Position numbers and translations under genes: made by a program | Source: Prado023 sp964418695 | Lineage (GTDB): Bacteria; Actinomycetota; Actinomycetes; S36-B12; CAIYMF01 | Reading direction: 5' to 3' | Assembly: GCA_964418695.1 (NCBI GenBank) | Contig: CAYQMN010000003.1 | Location: 173,552 to 237,551 of the forward strand | DNA length: 64,000 nt | The notes under the pieces: model-generated | The model's input: only the letters and a program-made list of their open reading frames with translations | Databases searched by the model: none | Told to the model about the DNA's origin: nothing | In this document: piece after piece, positions 49,732-58,585 of the stretch | How the letters are laid out: every line of letters begins with the position of its first letter | How positions within the stretch are numbered: position 1 is the first letter of the stretch

Positions 49732-50667
49732 ATGGTGCCGGGATGGGTGAGCGGGCTGGCCGTGCTGATGGCTCTGACCGCGTCGGTCCTGGCCCTGGTG
49801 CTTGCCACGATCGCCAACCGTCGGTGGGCGAGCCGTCCGCGGCCCCCCCGCTCGACAACGACGACGACTCCTCTGTCTGCGACGCCGAGCGTCGAGGGTG
49901 AGTCGTCGTCGGTCGGGGTGGTTGCGCAGGTTGGGCTCCCTGGCCCGGCGACCGAGCGCGCGGTTGCCCCGGTGACGGGGCCCGACGGCCACGGCTCAGC
50001 ACCCCTAGACCTGGCCGAGCACCTGGCCAGCCTGCGTGCGGAGCTGGCGGCGCTGGCGCATCGCGTCGCCGATGCCGAGGACCGCGCCCGCGGTGTCGAG
50101 ACGGCGCTCGACGAGACCCTGGGCCGGGCGGGGCTCGCCCAATCGGCAGCCGGGGAGTCTCTGGATCGGGCGAACGAAGCGACCGCGGTGGCCGACGCAG
50201 CCGCTGCGCACACCGCTGAAGCCGTGGGGGTCGCCACCCAAGCCGCGGCAGCCGCCACCGAGGCCGCCGCTGTTGCCGAGGCCGCCCGCGAGGCCGCGAC
50301 CGGTGCCGGGGCCGCCGCAGCGGTGGCGATGAGCACCGCCGACGCCGCGGTCAGCTCCGCCGAGGCTGCGGTCGCCGCCGCCGACACCGCGACCACTGCC
50401 GCCCATGCCGGAGACGCGACTGCCCTGCGGCACCTGGCGATCGTCCGCTACGACGCCTTCGCCGACGTCGGCGGTCGTCTCTCGTACAGCGTCGCGCTGC
50501 TCGACGACACCCGCTCGGGGCTGGTCTTGACCACGCTGTCGGGCAAGGCCGACGTGCGGACCTACGTGCGCGCGATCTCCGACGGGGTCGGCGACGGTAC
50601 CCTCACCGACGAGGAGCAGCAGGCCGTCACTGCCGCCGCTGCCGGGATCCCGGGGAGCCAGTCGTGA
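49732..50667 (+). CDS. DUF4446-like membrane protein with Ala-rich helical insert
   Basis: The product is 311 aa. One N-terminal membrane segment (VSGLAVLMALTASVLALVLA) is followed by a Ser/Thr/Pro-rich linker. A long Ala-rich coiled-coil-prone region (about 95-225) comes next. The C-terminal domain has HLAIVRYDAFADVGGRLSYS, VALLDDTRSGLVLTTLSGKA and LTDEEQQAV, the DUF4446 pattern. The function of the family is unknown. The stop overlaps the GTG of pheA (GTGA). Confidence 0.75.
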   Translation: MVPGWVSGLAVLMALTASVLALVLATIANRRWASRPRPPRSTTTTTPLSATPSVEGESSSVGVVAQVGLPGPATERAVAPVTGPDGHGSAPLDLAEHLASLRAELAALAHRVADAEDRARGVETALDETLGRAGLAQSAAGESLDRANEATAVADAAAAHTAEAVGVATQAAAAATEAAAVAEAAREAATGAGAAAAVAMSTADAAVSSAEAAVAAADTATTAAHAGDATALRHLAIVRYDAFADVGGRLSYSVALLDDTRSGLVLTTLSGKADVRTYVRAISDGVGDGTLTDEEQQAVTAAAAGIPGSQS

Positions 50668-51503
50668 AGGTCGTCGCGTTCCAGGGAGAGCTGGGCGCCA
50701 ACTCGCACATCGCCATCGAGGAGCTGTTCCCCAGCTCTGAGCCGCTGCCCTGCCCTACCTTCGAGGACGCGTTCTCCGCGGTCCGCGAGGGGGTCGCGCC
50801 GATGGCGATGATCCCGATCGAGAACTCGCTCGCGGGGCGCGTCTCGGACATCTACCACCTGCTGCCGGTCTCGGGGCTGTCGATCATCGGCGAGCACTTC
50901 CTGCCGATCCGCCACCAGCTGCTGGGTGTCCCGGGGTCGAGCATCGGCTCGCTGAAGACCGTCGAGTCCCATGTGATGGCGCTGGGGCAGTGCCGCCAGG
51001 CGATCCGGCGCCTGGGGCTCACCCCGATCGTGGCCGCCGACACCGCGGGGTCCGCGCGCGAGGTCGCGGACGTGGGCGATCCCACGCGAGCGGCGATCGC
51101 CTCCGGGCTGGCCGCGCGGATCTACGGCCTGGAGGTCCTCGAGGAGAACATCGAGGATGCCGACCACAACACCACCCGGTTCCTCGTCCTGGCGCGCGAG
51201 CCCGAGGACATCGAGCCCAGCGAGGGCTCGCTCATCACCACGATCGTCTTCCGGGTCCGCAACGTGCCCGCCGCCCTCTACAAGGCGCTCGGCGGGTTCG
51301 CCACCAACGGCATCAACATGACCAAGCTGGAGAGCTACATGCTCGACGGCCACTTCTCGGCGACCCAGTTCTACGCCGACGTGGAGGGGCACCCGGCCGA
51401 CCGCGGTCTGCAGTTCGCCCTGGAGGAGCTGGAGTTCTTCTCCCACGAGGTCACGATCCTGGGCACCTACCCGGCCAGCAGGTCCCGCCGCGACCCTGTC
51501 TGA
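50664..51503 (+). CDS. pheA: Prephenate dehydratase
   Basis: The product is 279 aa. Catalytic-domain motifs are VVAFQGELGANSHIAIEELF, MAMIPIENSLAGRVSDIYHL and DNTTRF-type DADHNTTRFLVLAREP near 168. The ACT domain (about 190-270) has VRNVPAALYKALGGFATNGI and NMTKLESYMLDG, which binds Phe for feedback control. It makes phenylpyruvate from prephenate. It is coupled to the DUF4446-like gene by a 4-nt overlap. Confidence 0.97.
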   Translation: MKVVAFQGELGANSHIAIEELFPSSEPLPCPTFEDAFSAVREGVAPMAMIPIENSLAGRVSDIYHLLPVSGLSIIGEHFLPIRHQLLGVPGSSIGSLKTVESHVMALGQCRQAIRRLGLTPIVAADTAGSAREVADVGDPTRAAIASGLAARIYGLEVLEENIEDADHNTTRFLVLAREPEDIEPSEGSLITTIVFRVRNVPAALYKALGGFATNGINMTKLESYMLDGHFSATQFYADVEGHPADRGLQFALEELEFFSHEVTILGTYPASRSRRDPV

Positions 51504-51537
51504 GGCCACCCCAGCGGGGCAGCCGACTCCGCCCGGC

Positions 51538-52143
51538 TCAGCGCCGGCTCGGGGCGAGCCACCACGCCGACAGCCCGCCGGCGAGCGCCCCGCACAGATG
51601 CGCCTGCCACGAGATCCCGTCGGGGACCGCCCACGGCAGCGCCCCGACCAGCAGGCTGCCGTAGACCAGCAGCACCCCGAGCCCGAGCGCGAGGTCGGCC
51701 CAGTGGCGGGTGCGGATGCCGGCCACCAGCAGGTAGCCCAGGTAGCCCAGCACCAGCCCGCTGGCGCCGATGGTGACGGTGTTCGCCGGTGCGATCAGCC
51801 ACGTGCCCAGGCCGCCCAGGAGCACGATCGCAGCGGTCGTTCGCCAGAACACCTGACGCCCGGCGAACGCCACCAGCGTGCCCAGGGCGAGCAGCGGCAC
51901 CGAGTTGGCCAGCAGATGGCCGAACCCGTGATGCAGGAACGGGGCGAAGATCACCCCCGGCAGGCCGTCGAGCTCGCGGGGCTCGATGCCGTGGCGGTCC
52001 AGGGTGGATCGCAGCAGGGCGTCCAGGAGCTCCAGGGCCCACATCACCGCGACCAGCATCAGCGGCGGGCCGATCGGACCGAGGAACGCCAGCCGTCCGG
52101 AGCCCTGCCTCCAGGCCGAGGGTCGGCTCGTCGGCGTGCTCAC
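51538..52143 (-). CDS. Rhomboid family intramembrane serine protease
   Basis: The product is 201 aa with about six membrane segments. The rhomboid catalytic pair is visible: Ser in TVTIGASGLVLGYLGYLL and His in WQAHLCGALAGGLSAWW. The structural LHHGFGHLLANSVPLLALG is also present. Rhomboids cut membrane proteins within the bilayer; the substrate is unknown. The GTG start overlaps the stop of the HAD gene by 4 nt. Confidence 0.9.
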   Translation of the reverse strand: MSTPTSRPSAWRQGSGRLAFLGPIGPPLMLVAVMWALELLDALLRSTLDRHGIEPRELDGLPGVIFAPFLHHGFGHLLANSVPLLALGTLVAFAGRQVFWRTTAAIVLLGGLGTWLIAPANTVTIGASGLVLGYLGYLLVAGIRTRHWADLALGLGVLLVYGSLLVGALPWAVPDGISWQAHLCGALAGGLSAWWLAPSRR

Positions 52144-53018
52144 CGGCGGGCGGCCAGCACCGCGTCGAGCAGGGCGCCGACCCCGTCGTCGTCGTTGCTG
52201 GGCAGGACGTGACGGGCTGCCGACCGGGTGGCCGGATGCGCGTTGGCCACGGCGTATCCGGTCCCGGCCACGCGCAGCAGCGGGATGTCGTTGGGCATGT
52301 CGCCGACCGCGGCGGTCCGGGCCACGTCCACGCCCAGCTCGGCGGCCACCTCGCGGAACCCGACGCCCTTGTCGACCGACCCGTCCATGATCTCGATGAG
52401 CGCGTGCCGGGCGCCCGAGTGCGTCACATGAAGTCGTCCGTCGAAGTCGGCCAGCGCCAGCTCGACCAGCGAGTCGCTGTCGTGCGTCGAGTCCGCCGGT
52501 GGGAGGGCCAGCAGCTTGAGCACCGGCCCGCGCCCGATCAGGGTGGCGACGTCGGCGACCTCCGCCTGCGGCGGGCGGCCCCACAGCGGCGAGTACTCCA
52601 GCTCCATCCCGAAGACCGACAGGCCAGGCAGGTCGTGGCGCTGCGCCGCGCCCGGGGCGAGCCGCTCCACCGCGAACGTGATCCCGGGGACCGCCTCGCG
52701 CAGGTGGGTCACGATCTCGACGGCCAGGTCGGACTCGATGGTGCTGGCCCGGACCAGGCGCTGCCCGGCCAGGTCGACGACCACCGCCCCGTTGCCGCAG
52801 ACCGCCATTCCGGCGATCCCGGTCTGGTCGGTGACCGGGGCCAGCCAGCGCGGCGGCCGGCCCGTCACGTACGCGAACGCGATGCCCGAGGCGACCGCCT
52901 TCGGCAGCGCGGCGCAGGTCCGCGGGCCGACGGTCAGGCTGGAGTCGAGCAGGGTTCCGTCCAGGTCCGAGCCGATGAGCGCCAGGTCGTCCGGGACCGG
53001 GATCGGGGTCGCGGACAT
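52140..53018 (-). CDS. HAD-superfamily (Cof-like) phosphatase
   Basis: The product is 292 aa. Motif I is LIGSDLDGTLLDSSL near residue 15, motif II includes FAYVTGRPPRW, the conserved Lys is in GSVDKGVGFREV, and motif IV is AVGDMPNDIPLLRVAG. A C2B-type cap explains the length. Substrates of these enzymes are usually sugar phosphates or flavin mononucleotide; not decided here. ATG 53018 is the conserved start. It lies between serS and the rhomboid gene, all on the minus strand. Confidence 0.88.
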   Translation of the reverse strand: MSATPIPVPDDLALIGSDLDGTLLDSSLTVGPRTCAALPKAVASGIAFAYVTGRPPRWLAPVTDQTGIAGMAVCGNGAVVVDLAGQRLVRASTIESDLAVEIVTHLREAVPGITFAVERLAPGAAQRHDLPGLSVFGMELEYSPLWGRPPQAEVADVATLIGRGPVLKLLALPPADSTHDSDSLVELALADFDGRLHVTHSGARHALIEIMDGSVDKGVGFREVAAELGVDVARTAAVGDMPNDIPLLRVAGTGYAVANAHPATRSAARHVLPSNDDDGVGALLDAVLAARR

Positions 53019-53079
53019 GCCGTCCAGTCTCGCACGCACGCCCAGCACCGGGGAGCTTCCGGCGCCGGCCCGGCTGGCG

Positions 53080-54357
53080 TCAGCCGAGGGGGTCGAGGGT
53101 CTTGCGGCCGCCCAGGTGCGGGCGCAGCGCCTCGGGGACCCGCACGGAGCCGTCGGCCTGCTGGTGGTTCTCCAGCAGCGCGACGATCGTGCGCGGAACC
53201 GCGACCAGCGTGCCGTTGAGCGTGGCCAGCGGTCGCACGGAGGAGTCGGCGTCGCGCTGACGGATCCGCAGCCGGCGGGCTTGGAACGAGGTGCAGTCCG
53301 AGGTCGAGGTCAGCTCGCGGTAGCGACCCTGCGACGGGATCCACGCCTCGCAGTCGAACTTGCGCGCGGCGCTGGCGCCCAGGTCGCCGGTCGCCACGTC
53401 GATGACCCGGTAGGGCAGCTCCAGCGAGTCGAGGAACTCCTTCTCCTGGGCCAGCAGCCGCGCGTGCTCGTCGGCTGCCCGCTCGGGCTCGGCGAAGGTG
53501 AACATCTCGACCTTGTCGAACCAGTGCACCCGGAAGATGCCGCGCGTGTCCTTGCCGTAGGTGCCGGCCTCGCGCCGGAAGCACGGGGAGTAGCCGACGT
53601 AGCGGCGCGGCAGCGTGTCGGCGGGCAGGATCTCGTCGCTGTGCATCGCCGCGAGCGGGACCTCGGCGGTGCCCACCAGGTACAGGTCGTCGGCCTCCAG
53701 GCGGTACACGTTCTCGGCGGCCTGGCCGAGGAAGCCGGTGCCCTCCATCGCCGAGGGCTTCACCAGCGCCGGCGGGATCACCGGCAGCAGCCCGTTGCCG
53801 ACCGCCAGCGCGATCGCGTGGTTGACCAGCGCCAGCTCCAGCAGCGCCCCGATCCCGGTCAGGAAGTAGAACCGCGACCCGGAGACCTTGGCCCCGCGCT
53901 CGATGTCGATCGCGCCGAGCGCCTCGCCGAGCTCGACGTGGTCGCGCACGGTGACCCCCTCGGCGGCGAAGTCGCGGATCGTGCCCCGCTCCTCGATCAC
54001 CCGGAAGTCCTCCTCGCCGCCGCGCGGCGAGTCGGGGTGGACCAGGTTGCTCAGCCCCAGGAGGAGGGTGTCCGCACGGGCCGACGCCTCGGCGCGACGG
54101 GCGTCGGCGGCGCGCACGGCCTCGGCCAGATCCTTGCCGCGCTCCAGCAGGGCTGCTCGCTCGTCGCCGCGGGCGGCGGCGACCTGCTTGCCCAGGCCCT
54201 TCTGCTCGGCGCGCAGGGCGTCGAAGTCGACGCCGGCCGCCCGGCGCTCCTCGTCGGCGGCCAGCAGCTCGTCGACCAGACCGGGATCCTCGCCGCGCGC
54301 CGATTGGGAGGCCCGGAAGGGCTCGGGATCCTGGCGCAGCGTCCGCAGGTCGATCAT
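53080..54357 (-). CDS. serS: Seryl-tRNA synthetase
   Basis: The product is 425 aa, full length. An N-terminal coiled coil (about 1-110) for tRNA binding starts MIDLRTLRQDPEPFRASQSA. Class II motifs follow: motif 2 in VGYSPCFRREAGTYGKDTRG near 255, then VHWFDKVEMFTF, and motif 3 near the C-terminus with SVRPLATLNGTLVAVPRTIV. It charges tRNA-Ser with serine. A tRNA-Ser gene is at 22411 in this window. Confidence 0.97.
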   Translation of the reverse strand: MIDLRTLRQDPEPFRASQSARGEDPGLVDELLAADEERRAAGVDFDALRAEQKGLGKQVAAARGDERAALLERGKDLAEAVRAADARRAEASARADTLLLGLSNLVHPDSPRGGEEDFRVIEERGTIRDFAAEGVTVRDHVELGEALGAIDIERGAKVSGSRFYFLTGIGALLELALVNHAIALAVGNGLLPVIPPALVKPSAMEGTGFLGQAAENVYRLEADDLYLVGTAEVPLAAMHSDEILPADTLPRRYVGYSPCFRREAGTYGKDTRGIFRVHWFDKVEMFTFAEPERAADEHARLLAQEKEFLDSLELPYRVIDVATGDLGASAARKFDCEAWIPSQGRYRELTSTSDCTSFQARRLRIRQRDADSSVRPLATLNGTLVAVPRTIVALLENHQQADGSVRVPEALRPHLGGRKTLDPLG

Positions 54358-54425
54358 GGGCGCCGAGCCTACGGGAGTGCGGGGAGCCGACGGTCCGCCC
54401 CGAGGGCAGCCGCCCTGGGGTGGGT

Positions 54426-55043
54426 CTACAGGTACGGGCCGCTCGTGCCGCCTCGCAGGGTGCCGTCGGGGCCGTGGTCGTGGCCCTGGGGCTGGGCGGT
54501 GATCGCCGCTCGGCGCATCTGCTCGAACTGGGCTCGGGCGGCCATCTGCTGGGCGAACAGCGCGGTCTGGATGCCGTGGAACAGCCCTTCGAGCCAGCCC
54601 ACGAGCTGGGCCTGGGCGATCCGCAGCTCGGCGTCGCTGGGGGTGTCCTCGGGGCCGAACGGCAGGGACATCCGCTCCAGCTCGTCGACCAGCTCGGGGG
54701 CCAGACCCGACTCGAGCTCCTTGATCGACCGGGTGTGGATCTCGCGCAGCCGGACCCGCGACGCCTCGTCCAGCGGGGCGGCCCGGACCTCCTCCAGGAG
54801 CTGCTTGATCATGCTGCCGACCCGCATCACCTTGGCCGGCTGCTCGATCAGGTCCGCAACCGAGCCGGCATCGCTCTGGTCGTCCCCGGACCCGTCCGCC
54901 CCCGACCCGCCGACGCCAGATCCGTCGGCCCCGGACCGCCCCGCAGCCACCACCACGGGCGAGCCGTCCGGGCCCACGATCATGGGCACGGCACCGTGGC
55001 TTGCCTGTCCGGACACGCTCGGATCCACCTGGTTCTCGGTCAC
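54426..55043 (-). CDS. bpa: Bacterial proteasome activator Bpa
   Basis: The product is 205 aa. A low-complexity Gly/Ser/Asp N-terminal region (to about 65) precedes a four-helix-bundle-like core: IEQPAKVMRVGSMIKQLLEE, IHTRSIKELESGLAPELVDE and AQLVGWLEGLFHGIQTALFA. The protein ends in GPYL, close to the GQYL tail of the mycobacterial protein (Rv3780) that docks into the 20S proteasome. Bpa forms an ATP-independent ring that feeds unfolded proteins to the proteasome. The organism should therefore carry proteasome genes, not in this window. The start is GTG 55043; the Shine-Dalgarno is weak. Confidence 0.9.
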   Translation of the reverse strand: MTENQVDPSVSGQASHGAVPMIVGPDGSPVVVAAGRSGADGSGVGGSGADGSGDDQSDAGSVADLIEQPAKVMRVGSMIKQLLEEVRAAPLDEASRVRLREIHTRSIKELESGLAPELVDELERMSLPFGPEDTPSDAELRIAQAQLVGWLEGLFHGIQTALFAQQMAARAQFEQMRRAAITAQPQGHDHGPDGTLRGGTSGPYL

Positions 55044-55094
55044 TTGCCCATTCTGGTGCAGCCCGGACGTCCCCGCCCCGCCTACATTGCCCCC

Positions 55095-56231
55095 GTGAGA
55101 CGGTCCGGGCTCCTGGGTGAGAGCTATCCGCTGCCCAGCGACATCGTCATCCCGTCGCGCGCCCGCAGCGCCCGCGAGGCGCTCACGATCAGGGTGCTGA
55201 TCGCCGTGGGCTGCATCGTCCTGACCACGCTGGTGGTGTGGTGGGAGCGCGACGGCTACCGCGACGGCGGCCAGAACGATCCGCTGAGCCCGTTGGACGC
55301 CCTCTACTACGCCACGGTCACCCTCTCCACGACCGGGTACGGCGACATCACGCCGGTGTCGGACATGGCCCGCATCACCAACATCGTGCTCATCACGCCG
55401 CTGCGGTTCCTGTTCCTGATCGTGCTGGTCGGCACGACGATCGAGGTCCTCACGCAGACCGCTCGCCAGCGCTCCCGGGTCGCCCGGTGGAGGAGAACCA
55501 TGAAGGACCACACGATCGTCATCGGGTTCGGGGTCAAGGGGAAGGCGGCGCTGCGCAGCCTGCTCAGCCACGGGATGAACCCGCGCGAGCTGGTCGTCAT
55601 CGCCGCGGACCGGCAGCCGGTGGCCGACGCCACCCGGGCCGGCGTGGTGGGCGTGGTCGGCGACGCCCGCGACGACCAGGTGCTGCGCGACGCCGGGGTG
55701 CCGACCGCCAAGCGCGTCATCATCGCTGCCAACGAGGACGACACCGCGATCATGATCACGCTGCGGGTGCGGGCGATGGCGCCGGACACGACCATCGTGG
55801 CCGCCGCCCGCGAGACCTCGTCGGCCGAGCTGCTGCGCCAGAGCGGGGCGGACCGGGTCATCACCCACGCCGAGTCGGCGGGCAGCCTGATGGCGCTCTC
55901 GCTGGTCTCGGGCAACGTGGGCGAGCTCATCGAGGACCTCATGGACACCGGGCGCGGCCTGGAGGTCGCCGAGCGCCCGATCACGCGCGAGGAGCTCGGG
56001 CTGGCGCCGGCCGACGTGCAGTCCGAGGGCGAGCTGGTGCTCGCGGTCGTCCGTGACGGGGTGCTCACCCGGTTCGACGAAGGTCGCGTGCGGGTGTTCC
56101 AGCACGGCGACCGGGTGGTCGTCATCCGCCGCGCCGCCGTCGACCTCGACGACCTCGGCCGGCCCGACCGGACCCGGTTCCCCTCGCCCGGCGGGCATGG
56201 TGCGCAGGAGCCAGGGCCGCGGCCCACATAG
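55095..56231 (+). CDS. Two-TM potassium channel with TrkA/RCK domain
   Basis: The product is 378 aa. Two membrane helices (about 32-50 and 90-115) flank the pore with selectivity filter TTGYGD. A Rossmann-type RCK N domain follows, with HTIVIGFGVKGKAALRSLLS near 138. The C-terminal RCK C domain ends near 360. The layout is that of MthK/Kch-type K+ channels gated by cytosolic ligands. It is divergent from bpa with a 51-bp gap. The GTG start lacks a strong Shine-Dalgarno, so leaderless translation is possible. Confidence 0.9.
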   Translation: MRRSGLLGESYPLPSDIVIPSRARSAREALTIRVLIAVGCIVLTTLVVWWERDGYRDGGQNDPLSPLDALYYATVTLSTTGYGDITPVSDMARITNIVLITPLRFLFLIVLVGTTIEVLTQTARQRSRVARWRRTMKDHTIVIGFGVKGKAALRSLLSHGMNPRELVVIAADRQPVADATRAGVVGVVGDARDDQVLRDAGVPTAKRVIIAANEDDTAIMITLRVRAMAPDTTIVAAARETSSAELLRQSGADRVITHAESAGSLMALSLVSGNVGELIEDLMDTGRGLEVAERPITREELGLAPADVQSEGELVLAVVRDGVLTRFDEGRVRVFQHGDRVVVIRRAAVDLDDLGRPDRTRFPSPGGHGAQEPGPRPT

Positions 56232-56347
56232 GTCCGTCAGCCGGCTACGAGTCGGACCGGGACGGGTGGTCGCCCGGCTGTTGGCGCGACGCCCACCGGG
56301 TGGGCGCCGACTGGTCGGGGTGGGTCGAGAGCTGCCTTGGCCCAGCC

Positions 56348-56695
56348 TCAGAATCGGGGCAGCGGGCCGCTGGCCAGGGCGGCGAACAGCTCCTTCTCGC
56401 TGAGCTCGGTGAGGTCCAGTGCGAACCCGGCTTCGGGGGCCGCGCCCAGGCCGATGCGCGCCCGGGTGCGCCACCAGGCGGTGTGCGCGTCGGCGGACGC
56501 GGCCACCAGCACGTCGGCATCCTCGGCGATCAGGCGCAGGGAGCCCGGCGGCACCGCGTCGGGCCCGGGGAGCACCTGTGCGCCGTCGTCGGTGAGCAGC
56601 AGCACGACCGGATGGCCGTTGCGCATGGTGTGCACGCGCGCCCGGGCCTCGGGGGTCAGGACGACATGGTCGGGGGACTCGTCAGCGATGAACAT
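56348..56695 (-). CDS. Hypothetical protein, possibly a degenerate DUF779-like protein
   Basis: The product is 115 aa, soluble, without Cys. The order of elements (VVLTPEARARVHTMRNGHPV, then VLVAASADAHTAWWRTRARI and GFALDLTELSEKE) weakly recalls DUF779 proteins, but the paired Cys of that family are absent. I would not assign a function. It is convergent with the potassium channel gene. Confidence 0.55.
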   Translation of the reverse strand: MFIADESPDHVVLTPEARARVHTMRNGHPVVLLLTDDGAQVLPGPDAVPPGSLRLIAEDADVLVAASADAHTAWWRTRARIGLGAAPEAGFALDLTELSEKELFAALASGPLPRF

Positions 56696-56913
56696 CGTGC
56701 ACTCCGCAGTCTCGGGCTCCGGTCCGTGCCGGAGGCTCAGCCCCTAGGGGAGCATCGGCGTGGGACACCCACCAGTTACCCGCGAGTGTTACCTCCCAGT
56801 ATCGTGACCGACTGCTGACCGTGCGTGACCGCCTCCGGGCGACGCCGGCCGGGACGCCTGATCGCATCGCCGGAATGGCCCGCCGCCACCCCGCCGCCCG
56901 GGCAGAGGGAAAC

Positions 56914-56946
56914 TTGACGCTCGCGTCAACTTGACGGTAGCGTCAA
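56914..56946 (+). promoter_or_regulatory. Double 16-bp operator overlapping the promoter of the acyl-CoA carboxylase operon
   Basis: TTGACGCTCGCGTCAA (56914-56929) and TTGACGGTAGCGTCAA (56931-56946) are adjacent palindromes, 17 bp centre to centre. The first provides a -35 box, TTGACG. TAGCGT at 56938-56943, inside the second, fits a -10 box after an 18-bp spacer. Initiation would fall at about 56950, at the GTG start codon. Similar TTGACG/CGTCAA or TTTACG palindromes are bound by LiuR-type or TetR regulators of acyl-CoA catabolism; the regulator here is unknown. Confidence 0.75.
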
Positions 56947-56951
56947 CTTCC

Positions 56952-58574
56952 GTGAAGCCTGTGCTGCGCACCGCGCTGGACCCCCGCTCGCAGACCTTCC
57001 GGGACAACCGCGAGGCCATGCTCGAAGCCATCGCCGAGATCGACCAGCTGACCGCGTCGGTGACCGCTGGCGGCGGCGCGTCGGATCCGGCCAAGGCCAC
57101 CAAGGCCGTCGCCCGGCACCGCAGCCGCGGCAAGCTGCTCCCGCGTGAGCGGATCGCCGGCCTGCTCGACCCGGAGAGCCCGTTCCTGGAGCTCTCGCCG
57201 TTGGCCGGCTGGGGCTCCAAGGACGAGCTGGGCGTCGGGCTGGTGACGGGCATCGGCTGGGTCAGCGGGGTCGAGTGCCTCGTCAGCGCCAACGACCCGA
57301 CGGTCAAGGGCGGCGCGCAGAGTCCCTCGACCATGCACAAGGCGCTGCGCGCGATGGAGATCGCCAAGGTCAACCGGCTGCCGCTCATCAGCCTGACCGA
57401 GTCCGGCGGCGCCGACCTGCCCAACCAGGCGGAGGTGTTCGTGCCCGGCGGCGCGAGCTTCCGCAACCTCACGCAGCTCTCGGCTGCGGGCATCCCGACC
57501 ATCACGCTGGTGTTCGGCTCGTCCACCGCGGGCGGCGCCTACGTGCCCGGGATGAGCGACTACATCGTCATGCAGAAGCAGGCCGCCAAGGTGTTCCTGG
57601 CCGGGCCGCCGCTGGTCAAGATGGCGATCAACGAGGACGCGGTCGAGGAGGACCTCGGCGGCGCAGAGATGCACTCGCGGGTCTCGGGTCTCTCGGACTA
57701 CCTGGCCGAGGACGAGTGGGACGCGCTGCGGATCGGCCGCGAGATCGTCGGGCACCTCAACTGGCGCAAGCTCGGCCCGGCCCCTCGCACCAGCACCCCG
57801 GACGCGCCGGTGCTCGACCCCGAGGAGCTGCTCGGGATCGCCAGCGCCGACGTGCGGCTGCCCTTCGACATGCGCGAGATCATCGGCCGGATCGTCGACG
57901 GCTCGCGGTTCGAGGAGTTCAAGCCGCTCTACGGAGCGCAGCTGATCACCGGCTGGGCCGAGCTGGGCGGCTACCCGGTGGGGATCATCGCCAACAACGG
58001 CATCCTCTTCAGCGAGGAGTCGCAGAAGTCCACGCAGTTCATCCAGCTGTGCAACCGGCACGACACCCCGATTCTGTTCTTTCAGAACACCACCGGGTTC
58101 ATGGTCGGCACCCGCTACGAGCAGCGCGGCATCATCAAGGACGGCGCCAAGCTCATCAACGCGGTGTCCAACTCGACCGTCCCGCACCTCACGCTGATGG
58201 TCGGCGCGTCCTACGGCGCGGGCAACTACGGGATGGCCGGGCGGGCGTTCAACCCCCGGTTCGTCTTCACCTGGCCCAAGCACCGGATCGCCGTCATGGG
58301 CCCGAAGCAGCTGGGCGGGGTCATGGAGATCGTGGCCAAGCAGAAGGCCGCGAAGCTGGGGATCCCGTGGTCCGACGAGGCGTTCGCGCCGATGCGCGAG
58401 GGCCTGGAGGGCCAGGTCGAGCGCGAGTCGACGGCGCTGTACTCGACCGGGCGGGTGTGGGACGACGGGATCATCGACCCGCGCGACACGCGCACGGTCC
58501 TGGGGCTGGCGCTGTCGGCCATTCATTCCAACGAGGTCGCGGGGACGTCGGGCTTCGGCGTCTTCCGGATGTAG
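56952..58574 (+). CDS. Acyl-CoA carboxylase carboxyltransferase (beta) subunit, methylcrotonyl/geranyl-CoA type
   Basis: The product is 540 aa. Both crotonase-like halves are intact. The N half has SANDPTVKGGAQSPSTMHKA, RLPLISLTESGGADLPNQAE and LVFGSSTAGGAYVPGMSDY. The C half has NNGILFSEESQKSTQFIQLC, PILFFQNTTGFMVGTRYEQR and GASYGAGNYGMAGRAFNPRF. It moves CO2 from carboxybiotin to an acyl-CoA. The close resemblance to 3-methylcrotonyl- and geranyl-CoA carboxylases suggests leucine or isoprenoid breakdown. I chose GTG 56952; it lacks a Shine-Dalgarno and sits at the predicted transcription start. A TTG at 56931 lies inside the operator. Confidence 0.88.
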   Translation: MKPVLRTALDPRSQTFRDNREAMLEAIAEIDQLTASVTAGGGASDPAKATKAVARHRSRGKLLPRERIAGLLDPESPFLELSPLAGWGSKDELGVGLVTGIGWVSGVECLVSANDPTVKGGAQSPSTMHKALRAMEIAKVNRLPLISLTESGGADLPNQAEVFVPGGASFRNLTQLSAAGIPTITLVFGSSTAGGAYVPGMSDYIVMQKQAAKVFLAGPPLVKMAINEDAVEEDLGGAEMHSRVSGLSDYLAEDEWDALRIGREIVGHLNWRKLGPAPRTSTPDAPVLDPEELLGIASADVRLPFDMREIIGRIVDGSRFEEFKPLYGAQLITGWAELGGYPVGIIANNGILFSEESQKSTQFIQLCNRHDTPILFFQNTTGFMVGTRYEQRGIIKDGAKLINAVSNSTVPHLTLMVGASYGAGNYGMAGRAFNPRFVFTWPKHRIAVMGPKQLGGVMEIVAKQKAAKLGIPWSDEAFAPMREGLEGQVERESTALYSTGRVWDDGIIDPRDTRTVLGLALSAIHSNEVAGTSGFGVFRM

Positions 58575-58585
58575 GGGAGCGCGAC

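Noticed and set aside
56931..56951. TTG 56931 as the start of the carboxylase beta subunit
   Set aside because: It lies in the second operator palindrome and over the probable -10 box, upstream of the likely transcription start. GTG 56952 better fits the conserved sequence.
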